NCBI GenBank assembly: GCA_020847175.1
Contig: JADLCM010000002.1
Location: 145,467-209,466 of the forward strand
Direction of reading: 5' to 3'
DNA: 64,000 nucleotides
Origin: Phycisphaerales bacterium
GTDB taxonomy: Bacteria; Planctomycetota; Phycisphaerae; Phycisphaerales; UBA1924
In this document: positions 56,942 through 64,000 of the stretch, one piece after another
Layout of the letters: each line of letters starts with the position of its first letter
Position numbering within the stretch: the stretch's first letter is position 1
Notes under the pieces: generated by a model
The model's database searches: none
What the model saw: only the letters and a program-made list of their open reading frames with translations
Told to the model about the DNA's origin: nothing
Translations under genes and position numbers: made by a program

Positions 56942-59900
56942 TCACCCGCCGCGGCGCGGTGCCACCACCGGGCCCGGGTTCCGCACCTCGATGCGGTTGT
57001 TGGTCAGATCCCACCACAGGCGGGTCGCCGTGATCGGCGTCGGGCTCTCGGTGTCGAAGAACGTCACCACGTCGTTCGGCGCCGCGGTCGCATCGGCGGT
57101 GCCCGTCGCGGCGTCGTAGTCCACCTGCCTCGCCACGAGTTCCCGCGTCCCCGAGATCAGGTGTACCGAGCCCGTCGCGAGCACGCGGTTGAGGCTGAAC
57201 CGGAGATCCGCCAGCCCCGTCGCCCCGCCGGGCAGCGGGTCCGCCCCCGGCGCACTTCCCGGCGCGGCGGGCGCGGGCTCTGCGGGTTCTTCCATCACGC
57301 TCGCGATGAGGTCCTGGCAGAGCAGGTTGGTCCGCCGCCCGTCCGCCGCGCGCTGGTGCACCATGGTCACGTTCTGATGCATCTCGATGGTGCCCTGCGC
57401 GCGATCGACCACCAGCCCCAGTCCCCACTCAAAGAGCGCGCTCCCCCGCACGTCGCTGGGTTGCTCGGCCCCCGTCGATTCCCCCGGGCGCGTGGGGTCC
57501 ACCGGGCTGAAATCCGCCAGCACGAGCCGGCCCGCGTGATCGACGCGCACCGTGCCCAGCGTGTTGTCGGCGAACACTTCAGGAGCCTCAAGCCGCAGCA
57601 GCCGCAGAATCGGCCTCGGTCCGCCCGGCTCGGCGGGCTCGCCCTCGCGGAGCGTCTGCACCACCGCGGGCCGTCCGCCCGGGATCAGCATCGACCCGCC
57701 CACCGCGTGCACCGAGAGCACCTGGCGCTCCGCCTTCGTGTCGCGGAGCGAAAGCGCATCCGGGCCCGCCGCGCCGCGCGCCGTGAGCGCCACCTTCACC
57801 CGTTCGGCCTCGATCACCTCGGTCGTGCCCGGCTCCGGGTTGTGCCGCGCCACGACGCCGCCGAAGCACTCGAGCGAGCCGGTCTCATCGTCAAAGACCA
57901 TCTCGGTCTTCCAGGTCGCTCGGGCGAGCGGCTCCGCCGCGCCGGGGGCCTGCTGCAGCGCCGCGGATGGCGCCGCCGCCCCGTCGGGCGCCGCGCGCTC
58001 CTGGCGGAACTCGCCCGGGCCGAAGACTTCGAGCCGGCCCCGCTCCCCGCCCAGCACGATCTGGGCCGCGTCGATCACGCTCTCGCCCTGGGCCACGTAT
58101 GAGCCCGCCCCCAGGATGGTCACCACCTCCATCGCCGCGTCGGCCTCGAGGCGCTCGGCGCGGGCGCGGGTCCGGTCGGAGGCACGCGAGAACGCCACGT
58201 CGTGCGAGGCGACCATGCGCGACACCCGCACCCGTTCATCCTCGCCGCGCGCCAGCCACGCGTCGAGCACACCGGCCCGCAGCTCCGCGTCGTCGCGCCG
58301 CGCGATCACGCTCCCCTCCGCGCTGAGGAACGAAGGCACATCCGTCCCTGTCGAATCGCGCGTGAAGTCGATCACCACGAGGTCGGTCGTCAGCGTCCCG
58401 CCCTCGCTGTCGCCGGCCACCACGCCGCCCTCGCACTTCACCTGGCGCAGGGGCGGCGCGTGCTGCGCATCCTCGGCCGCGCCGAACGTGGCCGTGAGCG
58501 CCCGGGCGGCAAGGTTGCCGCGCGGGTCGCCCACGCGGATGCCTCCTTCAAACCGGGCCCATTCCAGGCCCCTGTCGAGCCGACCATCGCGCATGCGGAA
58601 CTGGAAGTCCGCCTGCTCGCTCCACGCCAGCCGGCGCAGCGACGCCGGGTCCGGCTCCGACTGGCCCGGCTCGAGGGCGCTCACCTGCCCCGGCCCGCGC
58701 ACGATGCCCGTGCCCGAGGCCATCGAGAGTTCAACCCGGTTGCACTCCAGCCGGCCGCTCTCCGGCAGCGTCAGCCGCACCGCGTTGAGCCCCGGGCTCG
58801 TCAGCGTGAGCAGACGCTGCGTGGCGTGATAGTCCAGCGTCGAGGCCTGCCCGAACGCGCCCGACTCCTCATCCTTGAACCGCACGAGCCCGGTCTTGTC
58901 CGCACTGAAACGCAGCGCCACATGATCGCCCGAGAGTTCTGCGGGCTTGCTCGGCAGGGGCTCGATCACCAGCCGCCCCGCCCATGTCAGCATCACGGTC
59001 TCGCCCGGCGCGAGGGACGCCGCCGCGCCGGCAGAGTCCGGCGCCTCAGGGGGCGGCGAGGTCGCCTCGTCGCCCGGCACAACATCCGGCCCGGCGCCGG
59101 GCTGCGCGATCGCGGCCGCCGCGACCGAGAACAGCGGGCCGCCGACGCCCGCTCCGGGCCCCCCTGTTTCCTCGCCTTGGTCCCGGTCTGCAGGCGCAGG
59201 CTGCGAGCCCGGCTCGTTCCCGGGGGCAACGTCCCGCGCCGGGCTCGGCACGGCCTCTGGCCCGCGCCACTCGATGTACCCCCCGACTCCACCGCCAGTC
59301 GGCACCGGGATAAACCGGCGCTCCGGCTCGTCGGCGACATCGTGTGGCGGCGGCGGTGGGGGGGCTGCCGGCGTCGATGCCGGGCCGCTTCGCTCACCCA
59401 GCGCGTTCGCGGGCAGCCGGTTGTTGATCACCAGCGCCCACGCCTCAAGCTTGTCCGACGCGATCTCCATCGCCCCCTGCGTCACCTGCACCTGGTCCAG
59501 GAACGTCAGGCGGTAGTGCGTCCGCACTTGGCGCTTGCGTCGTTCCGCAGCGGGAGTCTCGGTCGTCCCGCCGGCCTTCGGTCCTGTGGGGGCCTGCGTC
59601 CCGGGAGCCGTCCCGTTCTGCGGGGCCGGGGTGCCAGGCTCGTGCTCCGGCAGACCCCGCGCCTGCCTTGAAGGTTCGCTCCCGGGTTGCTGGCCTTGGG
59701 GTGGGGCATCCGGATTCGGCCCGCGCCGGCCGCCCGGCTCGGGCCCGATGAAATCCTCCGGGTTCAGCAGCGCCGGGTCATCGCCCTGCGGGGGGACGTA
59801 CGACAGCGTCCCCCCCGCGCGGACCTCCAGGTACTTCAGCCGATCCCGCACCTCGTCAAGCACGACCTTGACATCACGTCCCTTGAACGTGAGTTCCGGC

Positions 59901-60529
59901 GTGACGATCTCGACATCCTGCGGGGCGTACCCCTCGCCCACCGAGAGATCGAACTGGAGCGTCGGCGTCCGCCCCTCCATCAGCGCCGCATCGCGCAGCG
60001 GGTCCGGGCGCGAGCCGTCGGTCCGCGCCTCGAACACCCGGTAGATCACGCCTCCGGAGAAAAACCCCGAGCGCGGGTTTCGACCGTCGGGCATCACCAG
60101 CCGGCCCGCCGGAGCCTCCAGGTAGACGAACCGCCCGTCATCCTCGAACATCCAGATGCGCGGGTCTTCCACCGCGTAGGTCTGCTCGCGCAGCGGTTCG
60201 ATCGACTTGCTCGTCAGGGTGCCGCGCAGCCGCGTCGGGTCGTCCTTGTCGGTGAACTCGACCGAGAGGCCCCGCGCTGCGCCGATGCCACCGGGCTGGT
60301 TCATGCCCAGCGCCCGCAGGTCGCCGGTGGTCGGGAGGTCTTCCGGAGGCCGGGTCTTGGTCGTGGGGCCCTTCCACAGCAGGTATCCCACCAGTCCTGT
60401 TGCCGCGATTGACGTCCCCACGCACGCCAGCAGCAGGTACTTCTGGGGTCCGCCGTTCCGCGGCGCCGGGCGAGCGGGCGTCTTGCCGCGCGCGGGGCCC
60501 GGCTTCTTCGCAGGGGTCTTCCGTGACAT
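56942..60529 (-). CDS. Giant LptC/OstA-like periplasmic protein
   Basis: 1195 aa from the ATG at 60529, TACCAT 6 nt upstream. A basic, Pro-rich cytoplasmic tail, one membrane anchor (about 31-53), then an LptC-like segment (about 87-165: LSVEFTDKDDPTRLRGTLTS, YLEAPAGRLVMPDGRNPRSG). The rest consists of beta-rich stretches that look like OstA/LptA jelly-roll repeats (for example RFEGGIRVGDPRGNLAARAL, VASHDVAFSRASDRTRARAE, LECFGGVVARHNPEPGTTEV, VLATGSVHLISGTRELVARQ) separated by Pro/Ala/Gly linkers. LptC and LptA normally are two small proteins of the LPS bridge. Function is inferred. Confidence 0.75.
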   Translation of the reverse strand: MSRKTPAKKPGPARGKTPARPAPRNGGPQKYLLLACVGTSIAATGLVGYLLWKGPTTKTRPPEDLPTTGDLRALGMNQPGGIGAARGLSVEFTDKDDPTRLRGTLTSKSIEPLREQTYAVEDPRIWMFEDDGRFVYLEAPAGRLVMPDGRNPRSGFFSGGVIYRVFEARTDGSRPDPLRDAALMEGRTPTLQFDLSVGEGYAPQDVEIVTPELTFKGRDVKVVLDEVRDRLKYLEVRAGGTLSYVPPQGDDPALLNPEDFIGPEPGGRRGPNPDAPPQGQQPGSEPSRQARGLPEHEPGTPAPQNGTAPGTQAPTGPKAGGTTETPAAERRKRQVRTHYRLTFLDQVQVTQGAMEIASDKLEAWALVINNRLPANALGERSGPASTPAAPPPPPPHDVADEPERRFIPVPTGGGVGGYIEWRGPEAVPSPARDVAPGNEPGSQPAPADRDQGEETGGPGAGVGGPLFSVAAAAIAQPGAGPDVVPGDEATSPPPEAPDSAGAAASLAPGETVMLTWAGRLVIEPLPSKPAELSGDHVALRFSADKTGLVRFKDEESGAFGQASTLDYHATQRLLTLTSPGLNAVRLTLPESGRLECNRVELSMASGTGIVRGPGQVSALEPGQSEPDPASLRRLAWSEQADFQFRMRDGRLDRGLEWARFEGGIRVGDPRGNLAARALTATFGAAEDAQHAPPLRQVKCEGGVVAGDSEGGTLTTDLVVIDFTRDSTGTDVPSFLSAEGSVIARRDDAELRAGVLDAWLARGEDERVRVSRMVASHDVAFSRASDRTRARAERLEADAAMEVVTILGAGSYVAQGESVIDAAQIVLGGERGRLEVFGPGEFRQERAAPDGAAAPSAALQQAPGAAEPLARATWKTEMVFDDETGSLECFGGVVARHNPEPGTTEVIEAERVKVALTARGAAGPDALSLRDTKAERQVLSVHAVGGSMLIPGGRPAVVQTLREGEPAEPGGPRPILRLLRLEAPEVFADNTLGTVRVDHAGRLVLADFSPVDPTRPGESTGAEQPSDVRGSALFEWGLGLVVDRAQGTIEMHQNVTMVHQRAADGRRTNLLCQDLIASVMEEPAEPAPAAPGSAPGADPLPGGATGLADLRFSLNRVLATGSVHLISGTRELVARQVDYDAATGTADATAAPNDVVTFFDTESPTPITATRLWWDLTNNRIEVRNPGPVVAPRRGG

Positions 60530-60535
60530 GGCCGG

Positions 60536-60541
60536 ATGGTA
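60536..60541 (-). promoter_or_regulatory. Probable -10 hexamer of the LptC/OstA-like gene, leaderless
   Basis: TACCAT on the minus strand, 6 nt before the ATG at 60529; no ribosome-binding site. Confidence 0.55.
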
Positions 60542-60634
60542 CGCGAAACGGGACCGCCGCAGAGGCCCCGGCCCGGTTCTCGGGCGTAAGGCGGCCCGGG
60601 AAACCACGCCGGTTCCCCGGGCGATGCCGGGCGG

Positions 60635-60640
60635 TACGCT
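60635..60640 (+). promoter_or_regulatory. Probable -10 hexamer of the M19 dipeptidase gene, leaderless
   Basis: TACGCT, 6 nt before the ATG at 60647; the spacer CCCGCC cannot bind the ribosome. Confidence 0.55.
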
Positions 60641-60646
60641 CCCGCC

Positions 60647-61738
60647 ATGACGTGGTTTGATGCGCACCTCGACCTGGCGTACCTCGCCGAACTCGGCCGC
60701 GACCTGCACGCGCCCGTCGAGTCCTGCCGCGGGAGCCTCCTGCCCGCCGCCGTCACCCTCCCGGAACTCCGCGAGGCCCGCGTCGGGGCGTTGCTCGGCA
60801 CGATCTTCACCGAGGGCATGACGCCCGAGGCTTTCAGGGCCGCGCAGTCGCCCGCCTACGCCTATTGCTTCGGCGATGCGCTCGGGGCGTGGAAGGCCGG
60901 CCAGCGCCAACTGCGTCTCTACCAGGCATGGCGCGAGGCCGGGCTTATCGCGATCATGCCTCCCAGGGGCGTGCCCGGAGCGCCGTGCGCCGAATCGCGC
61001 CCGCCCGCCGGCGTGCCCGCGCCTGCCGCCCGCCCATTCGCCGAGCCCCCGATCACGCTCGGCATCCTCATGGAGTGCGCCGACCCTATCGAGTCGCCCG
61101 AACAAGCGGATGAGTGGGCGGAGGCCGGCGTGATCGCCGTGGGTATGGCCTGGGCCGTCCAGGGTCGCTACGCCGGCGGCAATACCACCACCTCCGGCCT
61201 CACCGATCTCGGTCGCGCGCTCGTCGAACGCCTCGACGGGCTCGGCGTCGTACACGATGCTTCCCACCTCTCCGATCAATCCCTCGCGGACCTGTTCTCA
61301 GCCACCCCCCGACCCGTCATTGCCTCGCACTCCAACTGCCGCGCGCTCGTCGGGGGCCGGAACCAACGCCACCTGACCGACGAAGCCGTCGCCGAGATCG
61401 CGCGCCGGGGCGGGGTCATCGGTCTCAACCTGCTCAAAGACTTCATCCGCCCCGGATACGAGCGCGGCAACCCGCGCAGCCGCCCCAGCATCGCCATGAC
61501 CATCGATCACGTCGAGCACGTGTGCGCCATCGCCGGGCACAGGCGCGGCGTCGGTCTCGGCTCCGACTTTGATGGCGGCATCACCGCTCACGATCTTCCC
61601 GAGGGCATGACGCGGGCCCGCGACCTCCACCTGCTCGCCGAGGAACTCCGCCGCCGGGGGTGGAGCGATGACGATGTGCACGGGTTCGCCTGGGCCAACT
61701 GGGCCAGGTTCTGGGGCCTCGATGCCCGGGTGGCCTGA
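60647..61738 (+). CDS. M19-family membrane-dipeptidase-like hydrolase
   Basis: 363 aa without signal peptide. Zinc-binding motifs of renal dipeptidase: FDAHLDLAYL (HxD), LGILMECADPIES (bridging Glu), VVHDASHLSDQSLADLF and VIASHSNCRALVGGRNQRHL (two His). GVGLGSDFDGG near the end supplies the catalytic Asp. The family cleaves dipeptides, often with a D-residue. Divergent from the LptC-like gene with 117 bp between starts. Confidence 0.9.
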   Translation: MTWFDAHLDLAYLAELGRDLHAPVESCRGSLLPAAVTLPELREARVGALLGTIFTEGMTPEAFRAAQSPAYAYCFGDALGAWKAGQRQLRLYQAWREAGLIAIMPPRGVPGAPCAESRPPAGVPAPAARPFAEPPITLGILMECADPIESPEQADEWAEAGVIAVGMAWAVQGRYAGGNTTTSGLTDLGRALVERLDGLGVVHDASHLSDQSLADLFSATPRPVIASHSNCRALVGGRNQRHLTDEAVAEIARRGGVIGLNLLKDFIRPGYERGNPRSRPSIAMTIDHVEHVCAIAGHRRGVGLGSDFDGGITAHDLPEGMTRARDLHLLAEELRRRGWSDDDVHGFAWANWARFWGLDARVA

Positions 61739-61805
61739 ACTGCGCGCTGCGCGGCGCCTCTGCGACCCTTCGCCCGATCAATCTCGCGCCCGAGCCGACC
61801 TCGCT

Positions 61806-62588
61806 TCAGGCGCGCACGCCGAAGAACCGCGCCGTGTTCGTATTGATCGCCTCGTGAAAGTCATCCCACGTTTCGCCCCGAAGCTCCGCCAGGGCCCGCG
61901 CCGTCACCGCCGCCCACGCGGGCAGGCACGGTCGCTTGCCACGGTGCGGCACGGGCGAGAGAAACGGCGCATCCGTCTCCACCATGATCCTGTCGCGCGG
62001 CACGAGCCGCGCCGCCGCGCGCACCTCCGGGGCGTTGGGGTACGTCACCACCCCCGTGAAACTCACCATCGCCCCGAACTCGAGGCACGCCCGCATGTCC
62101 GACTCGGTGCCGGTGAAGCAGTGGAAGACCATCCGCTCCGGCGCCGCCCCGCTCGCCCGCAGGATCGGGATCAGCCGCCCGAAGGCTTCTCGGCAGTGGA
62201 GCACGATCGGCTTCTCCAGCCCCGCGCCGCGCAGGCGCCCGATCACCCCGAGCTGTTCCTCCAGCACCTCTTCCTGCAACCCCCGGTCAGGGCGGCTGTA
62301 ATGATGATCGAGCCCGAGTTCGCCCCACGCCACGCAGCGGGGGTCGCGCCCGCAGCGCTCCAGCACGCTCCAGTCGTGGGGCCCCTGATCGGCATACAAC
62401 GGATGCACCCCCGCCGAGCACCACACACCCTCGTTCCCGCGCGCCACCTCCAGCGCCGTCATCGAGTCGCGGGTCGTCGTCGCGATCGTGATGCACCCGC
62501 GTACGTCCGCGGCCCGCGCCTCGGCCATCACCTCGGGCACGCGCGATGCGAACTCCGGAAACGTCAGATGGCAATGCGTGTCGATCAC
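61806..62588 (-). CDS. TatD-family metal-dependent hydrolase
   Basis: 260 aa from a GTG at 62588 (first residues before DTHCHLTF); start supported by TATCCT 5 nt upstream. DTHCHL (metal HxH), GELGLDHHYSRPDRGLQEEV, KPIVLHCREAFGRLIPILRA and MVFHCFTGTESDMRACLEFG, then MVETDAPFLSPVPHRGK are all TatD signatures. These enzymes act as 3'-5' DNA exonucleases or D-aminoacyl-tRNA deacylases. Divergent from the MATE gene. Confidence 0.93.
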   Translation of the reverse strand: MIDTHCHLTFPEFASRVPEVMAEARAADVRGCITIATTTRDSMTALEVARGNEGVWCSAGVHPLYADQGPHDWSVLERCGRDPRCVAWGELGLDHHYSRPDRGLQEEVLEEQLGVIGRLRGAGLEKPIVLHCREAFGRLIPILRASGAAPERMVFHCFTGTESDMRACLEFGAMVSFTGVVTYPNAPEVRAAARLVPRDRIMVETDAPFLSPVPHRGKRPCLPAWAAVTARALAELRGETWDDFHEAINTNTARFFGVRA

Positions 62589-62593
62589 GCCGG

Positions 62594-62599
62594 AGGATA
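62594..62599 (-). promoter_or_regulatory. Probable -10 hexamer of tatD, leaderless
   Basis: TATCCT on the minus strand, 5 nt before the GTG at 62588. Confidence 0.5.
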
Positions 62600-62628
62600 G
62601 TCGGCCTCGTCGCACAACCCTCCCTTCC

Positions 62629-62634
62629 TACCAT
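62629..62634 (+). promoter_or_regulatory. Possible -10 hexamer of the MATE gene
   Basis: TACCAT, 24 nt before the ATG at 62659; only a weak purine stretch (AAGCGA) in the leader. Confidence 0.4.
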
Positions 62635-62658
62635 CCCGCCCTTCTCAAGCGAACCCCC

Positions 62659-64000
62659 ATGACCGAGCCCCAGACGCAACCCACCGCCGCGCAGGCGAAC
62701 CTTGAGCCTGCGCCCGCTTCGCTCAACCCCGCCGAGCTCGAACCGAGCGAGGGCGGCATCACGCGCGCCGTCGCCCGTCTCCTTCGTCGGCGCGGACGCG
62801 AACACCCCGCCGAGAACGCGCCCGGGCTCACGCCCGACGGGCGCCTGCGCACCGGCCGCCTCGCCGGGCGCTCCATGAACGCCGCGATCTTCGTCCTCTC
62901 CTGGCCCATCTTCATCGAGTCGTTGCTCAACTCCCTCGTCGGCCTCACCGACACCGTGCTCGCGGCCTCGCTGGGCGAAGCCCAGACCTCCGCGATCGGC
63001 GCCGCCTCCTACTGCGCCTGGTTCACCGGCCTCACCGTCATGGCGATCGGGGTCGGCTCCACCGCACTCATCTCCCGCTCGCTCGGGCGCCGCAGCCTCG
63101 CCGTCGCCAATGCCGCGGTCGGCCAGACCCTGCTCCTTCAGGTCGCGTGCAGTGTCATCATCTCGTCGCTCGTCATCGCGCTCATCCCGGCCCTGGCCGC
63201 CCTCAACAACCTCCAGGGAGAGGTCCGGCGCGCCTTCGGCCAGTACCTCCTCATCGTCTCGCTCGGCGTCCCCTTCATGGGCATCCTCTCCGGCGGCCTC
63301 GCCTGCCTCCGCGCCGCCGGAGATTCCATCCGCCCCCTCTTCGCCATGGTCGTCGTCAACATCGTCAACATCGGCGCCTCGTGGATGCTCGCCGGCGCCG
63401 ACTGGACCCGCGTGCGCGACGCGGGCGGCGTGCGCGAGACCTACACCGTCCTCGCCAATCCCTTCACCTTCAACCTCGGCGTGCGCGGCATCGCCCTCGG
63501 CACCCTGCTCGCCGAGTTCTGCGGCGCCGCCGTCATCGTCGCGCTCCTCATCCGGGGCAAGGGCGGCGTGCGCCTCAAGGCCAGGCGGCTCCGTCCGCAC
63601 TGGCTCACCATGCGAAGGCTCGTCCGCCTCGGTTTCCCCAACTTCCTTGAAATGCTCGGCATGTGGGCCGGGAACTACCTCGTCGTGCTCATGGTCGGCG
63701 CGATCGGGGCCGTCGCGCTGGGCAGCCACATCGTCGCCATCCGCATCGAGGCGTTCAGTTTCCTGCCGGGCTTCGCGATGGGCATCGCGGCCTCTACGCT
63801 CGTCGGCCAGTACCTCGGCGCGGGCAGCCCGCGCCTCGCCTCGGTCGCCGCATGGCGGTGCACCGGCGTGGCGCTCGCCTTCATGACCGCCATGGGGCTG
63901 GTCTTCGTGCTCGCGCCGAGATGGATCACGGGCCTCTTCACCTCGCAGCCGGCGCACCTCGTCGATGTGCCCCGCGTGCTCTTTGTGGCGGGCCTCGTGC
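62659..64000 (+). CDS. MATE-family multidrug/metabolite exporter (3' end outside window)
   Basis: 447 codons visible and still open at the window end. A polar N-terminal extension of about 75 residues (many MATE proteins have 10-20) precedes membrane helices with FVLSWPIFIESLLNSLVGLT and DTVLAASLG, the conserved MATE opening, then GVGSTALISRSLGRRSLAVA. The second half repeats the pattern (LVRLGFPNFLEMLGMWAGNY, GIAASTLVGQYLGAGSPRLA). It exports drugs or metabolites using an ion gradient. Roughly 11 of 12 helices are present. Confidence 0.92.
   Translation, partial: MTEPQTQPTAAQANLEPAPASLNPAELEPSEGGITRAVARLLRRRGREHPAENAPGLTPDGRLRTGRLAGRSMNAAIFVLSWPIFIESLLNSLVGLTDTVLAASLGEAQTSAIGAASYCAWFTGLTVMAIGVGSTALISRSLGRRSLAVANAAVGQTLLLQVACSVIISSLVIALIPALAALNNLQGEVRRAFGQYLLIVSLGVPFMGILSGGLACLRAAGDSIRPLFAMVVVNIVNIGASWMLAGADWTRVRDAGGVRETYTVLANPFTFNLGVRGIALGTLLAEFCGAAVIVALLIRGKGGVRLKARRLRPHWLTMRRLVRLGFPNFLEMLGMWAGNYLVVLMVGAIGAVALGSHIVAIRIEAFSFLPGFAMGIAASTLVGQYLGAGSPRLASVAAWRCTGVALAFMTAMGLVFVLAPRWITGLFTSQPAHLVDVPRVLFVAGLV

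Overview
The window is a GC-rich (by eye roughly 70% G+C) piece of a bacterial chromosome that fits the Planctomycetota, most likely class Phycisphaerae. Clues are a secreted protein ending in the acidic, Phe-rich dockerin-like repeats typical of that group (19796-20368), a greatly enlarged SecA (1350 aa), futalosine-pathway menaquinone synthesis (MqnD), LPS-type genes (GmhA, an LptC/OstA-like giant) and a complete-looking flagellar hook/basal-body operon. No tRNA, rRNA, CRISPR array, transposase or prophage gene was recognised; the region looks like ordinary core chromosome. The lineage call is inference from gene content.

Layout. 2-208: tail of a DinB-family gene. 229-12944 (minus): one long flagellar operon in the order fliF-fliG-fliH-fliI-fliJ-motE/ylxF-fliK-flgD-unknown-flgE-flbD-motA-motB-fliL, the order known from spirochaetes and, apart from motAB, from Bacillus. 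13132-16383 (minus): an rlmN-like radical SAM enzyme and an unusual asparagine synthetase. 16453-20368 (plus): secreted endonuclease/phosphatase-like protein, heme O synthase, SCO1 copper chaperone and a dockerin-type secreted protein with a hairpin-rich leader. 20506-25159 (minus): secA and a small secreted protein. 25383-32999 (plus): a stand-alone TSCPD domain of class II ribonucleotide reductase, mqnD, then flhF-flhG-unknown membrane protein-fliA (flagellar placement and sigma factor) and the site-2 protease RseP. 33219-47599: housekeeping genes in both orientations (mutS, ribokinase, NAD kinase, obgE, M61 peptidase, methyltransferase, thyX, gmhA, rpsU). 47814-50414: membrane pyrophosphatase with a textbook terminator. 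50570-64000: TPR-like membrane protein, sugar isomerase-like protein, alginate-export-type porin, M42 peptidase, SpoIIE-type phosphatase, a 1195-aa LptC/OstA-like protein, M19 dipeptidase, TatD and the start of a MATE exporter.

How genes work together. The two flagellar loci together cover MS ring, switch, export ATPase, hook, stator, SRP-like placement GTPases and the class-III sigma factor; flagellin, rod, fliM/fliN and the export gate lie elsewhere. CtaB and SCO1 serve cytochrome oxidase assembly. GmhA and the LptC-like giant point to heptose-containing LPS and its transport.

The most striking pattern is in the spaces between genes. In at least 14 transcription units a hexamer of the form TAnnnT sits only 5-9 nt before the start codon with no Shine-Dalgarno sequence, the hallmark of leaderless mRNAs. 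Other genes have the same hexamer about 20-25 nt or more upstream, most of them with a good ribosome-binding site. Many of these promoters are paired back to back in short divergent gaps. The flagellar operon is the exception: its 187-bp upstream gap contains no TA dinucleotide at all, hinting at an alternative sigma factor.
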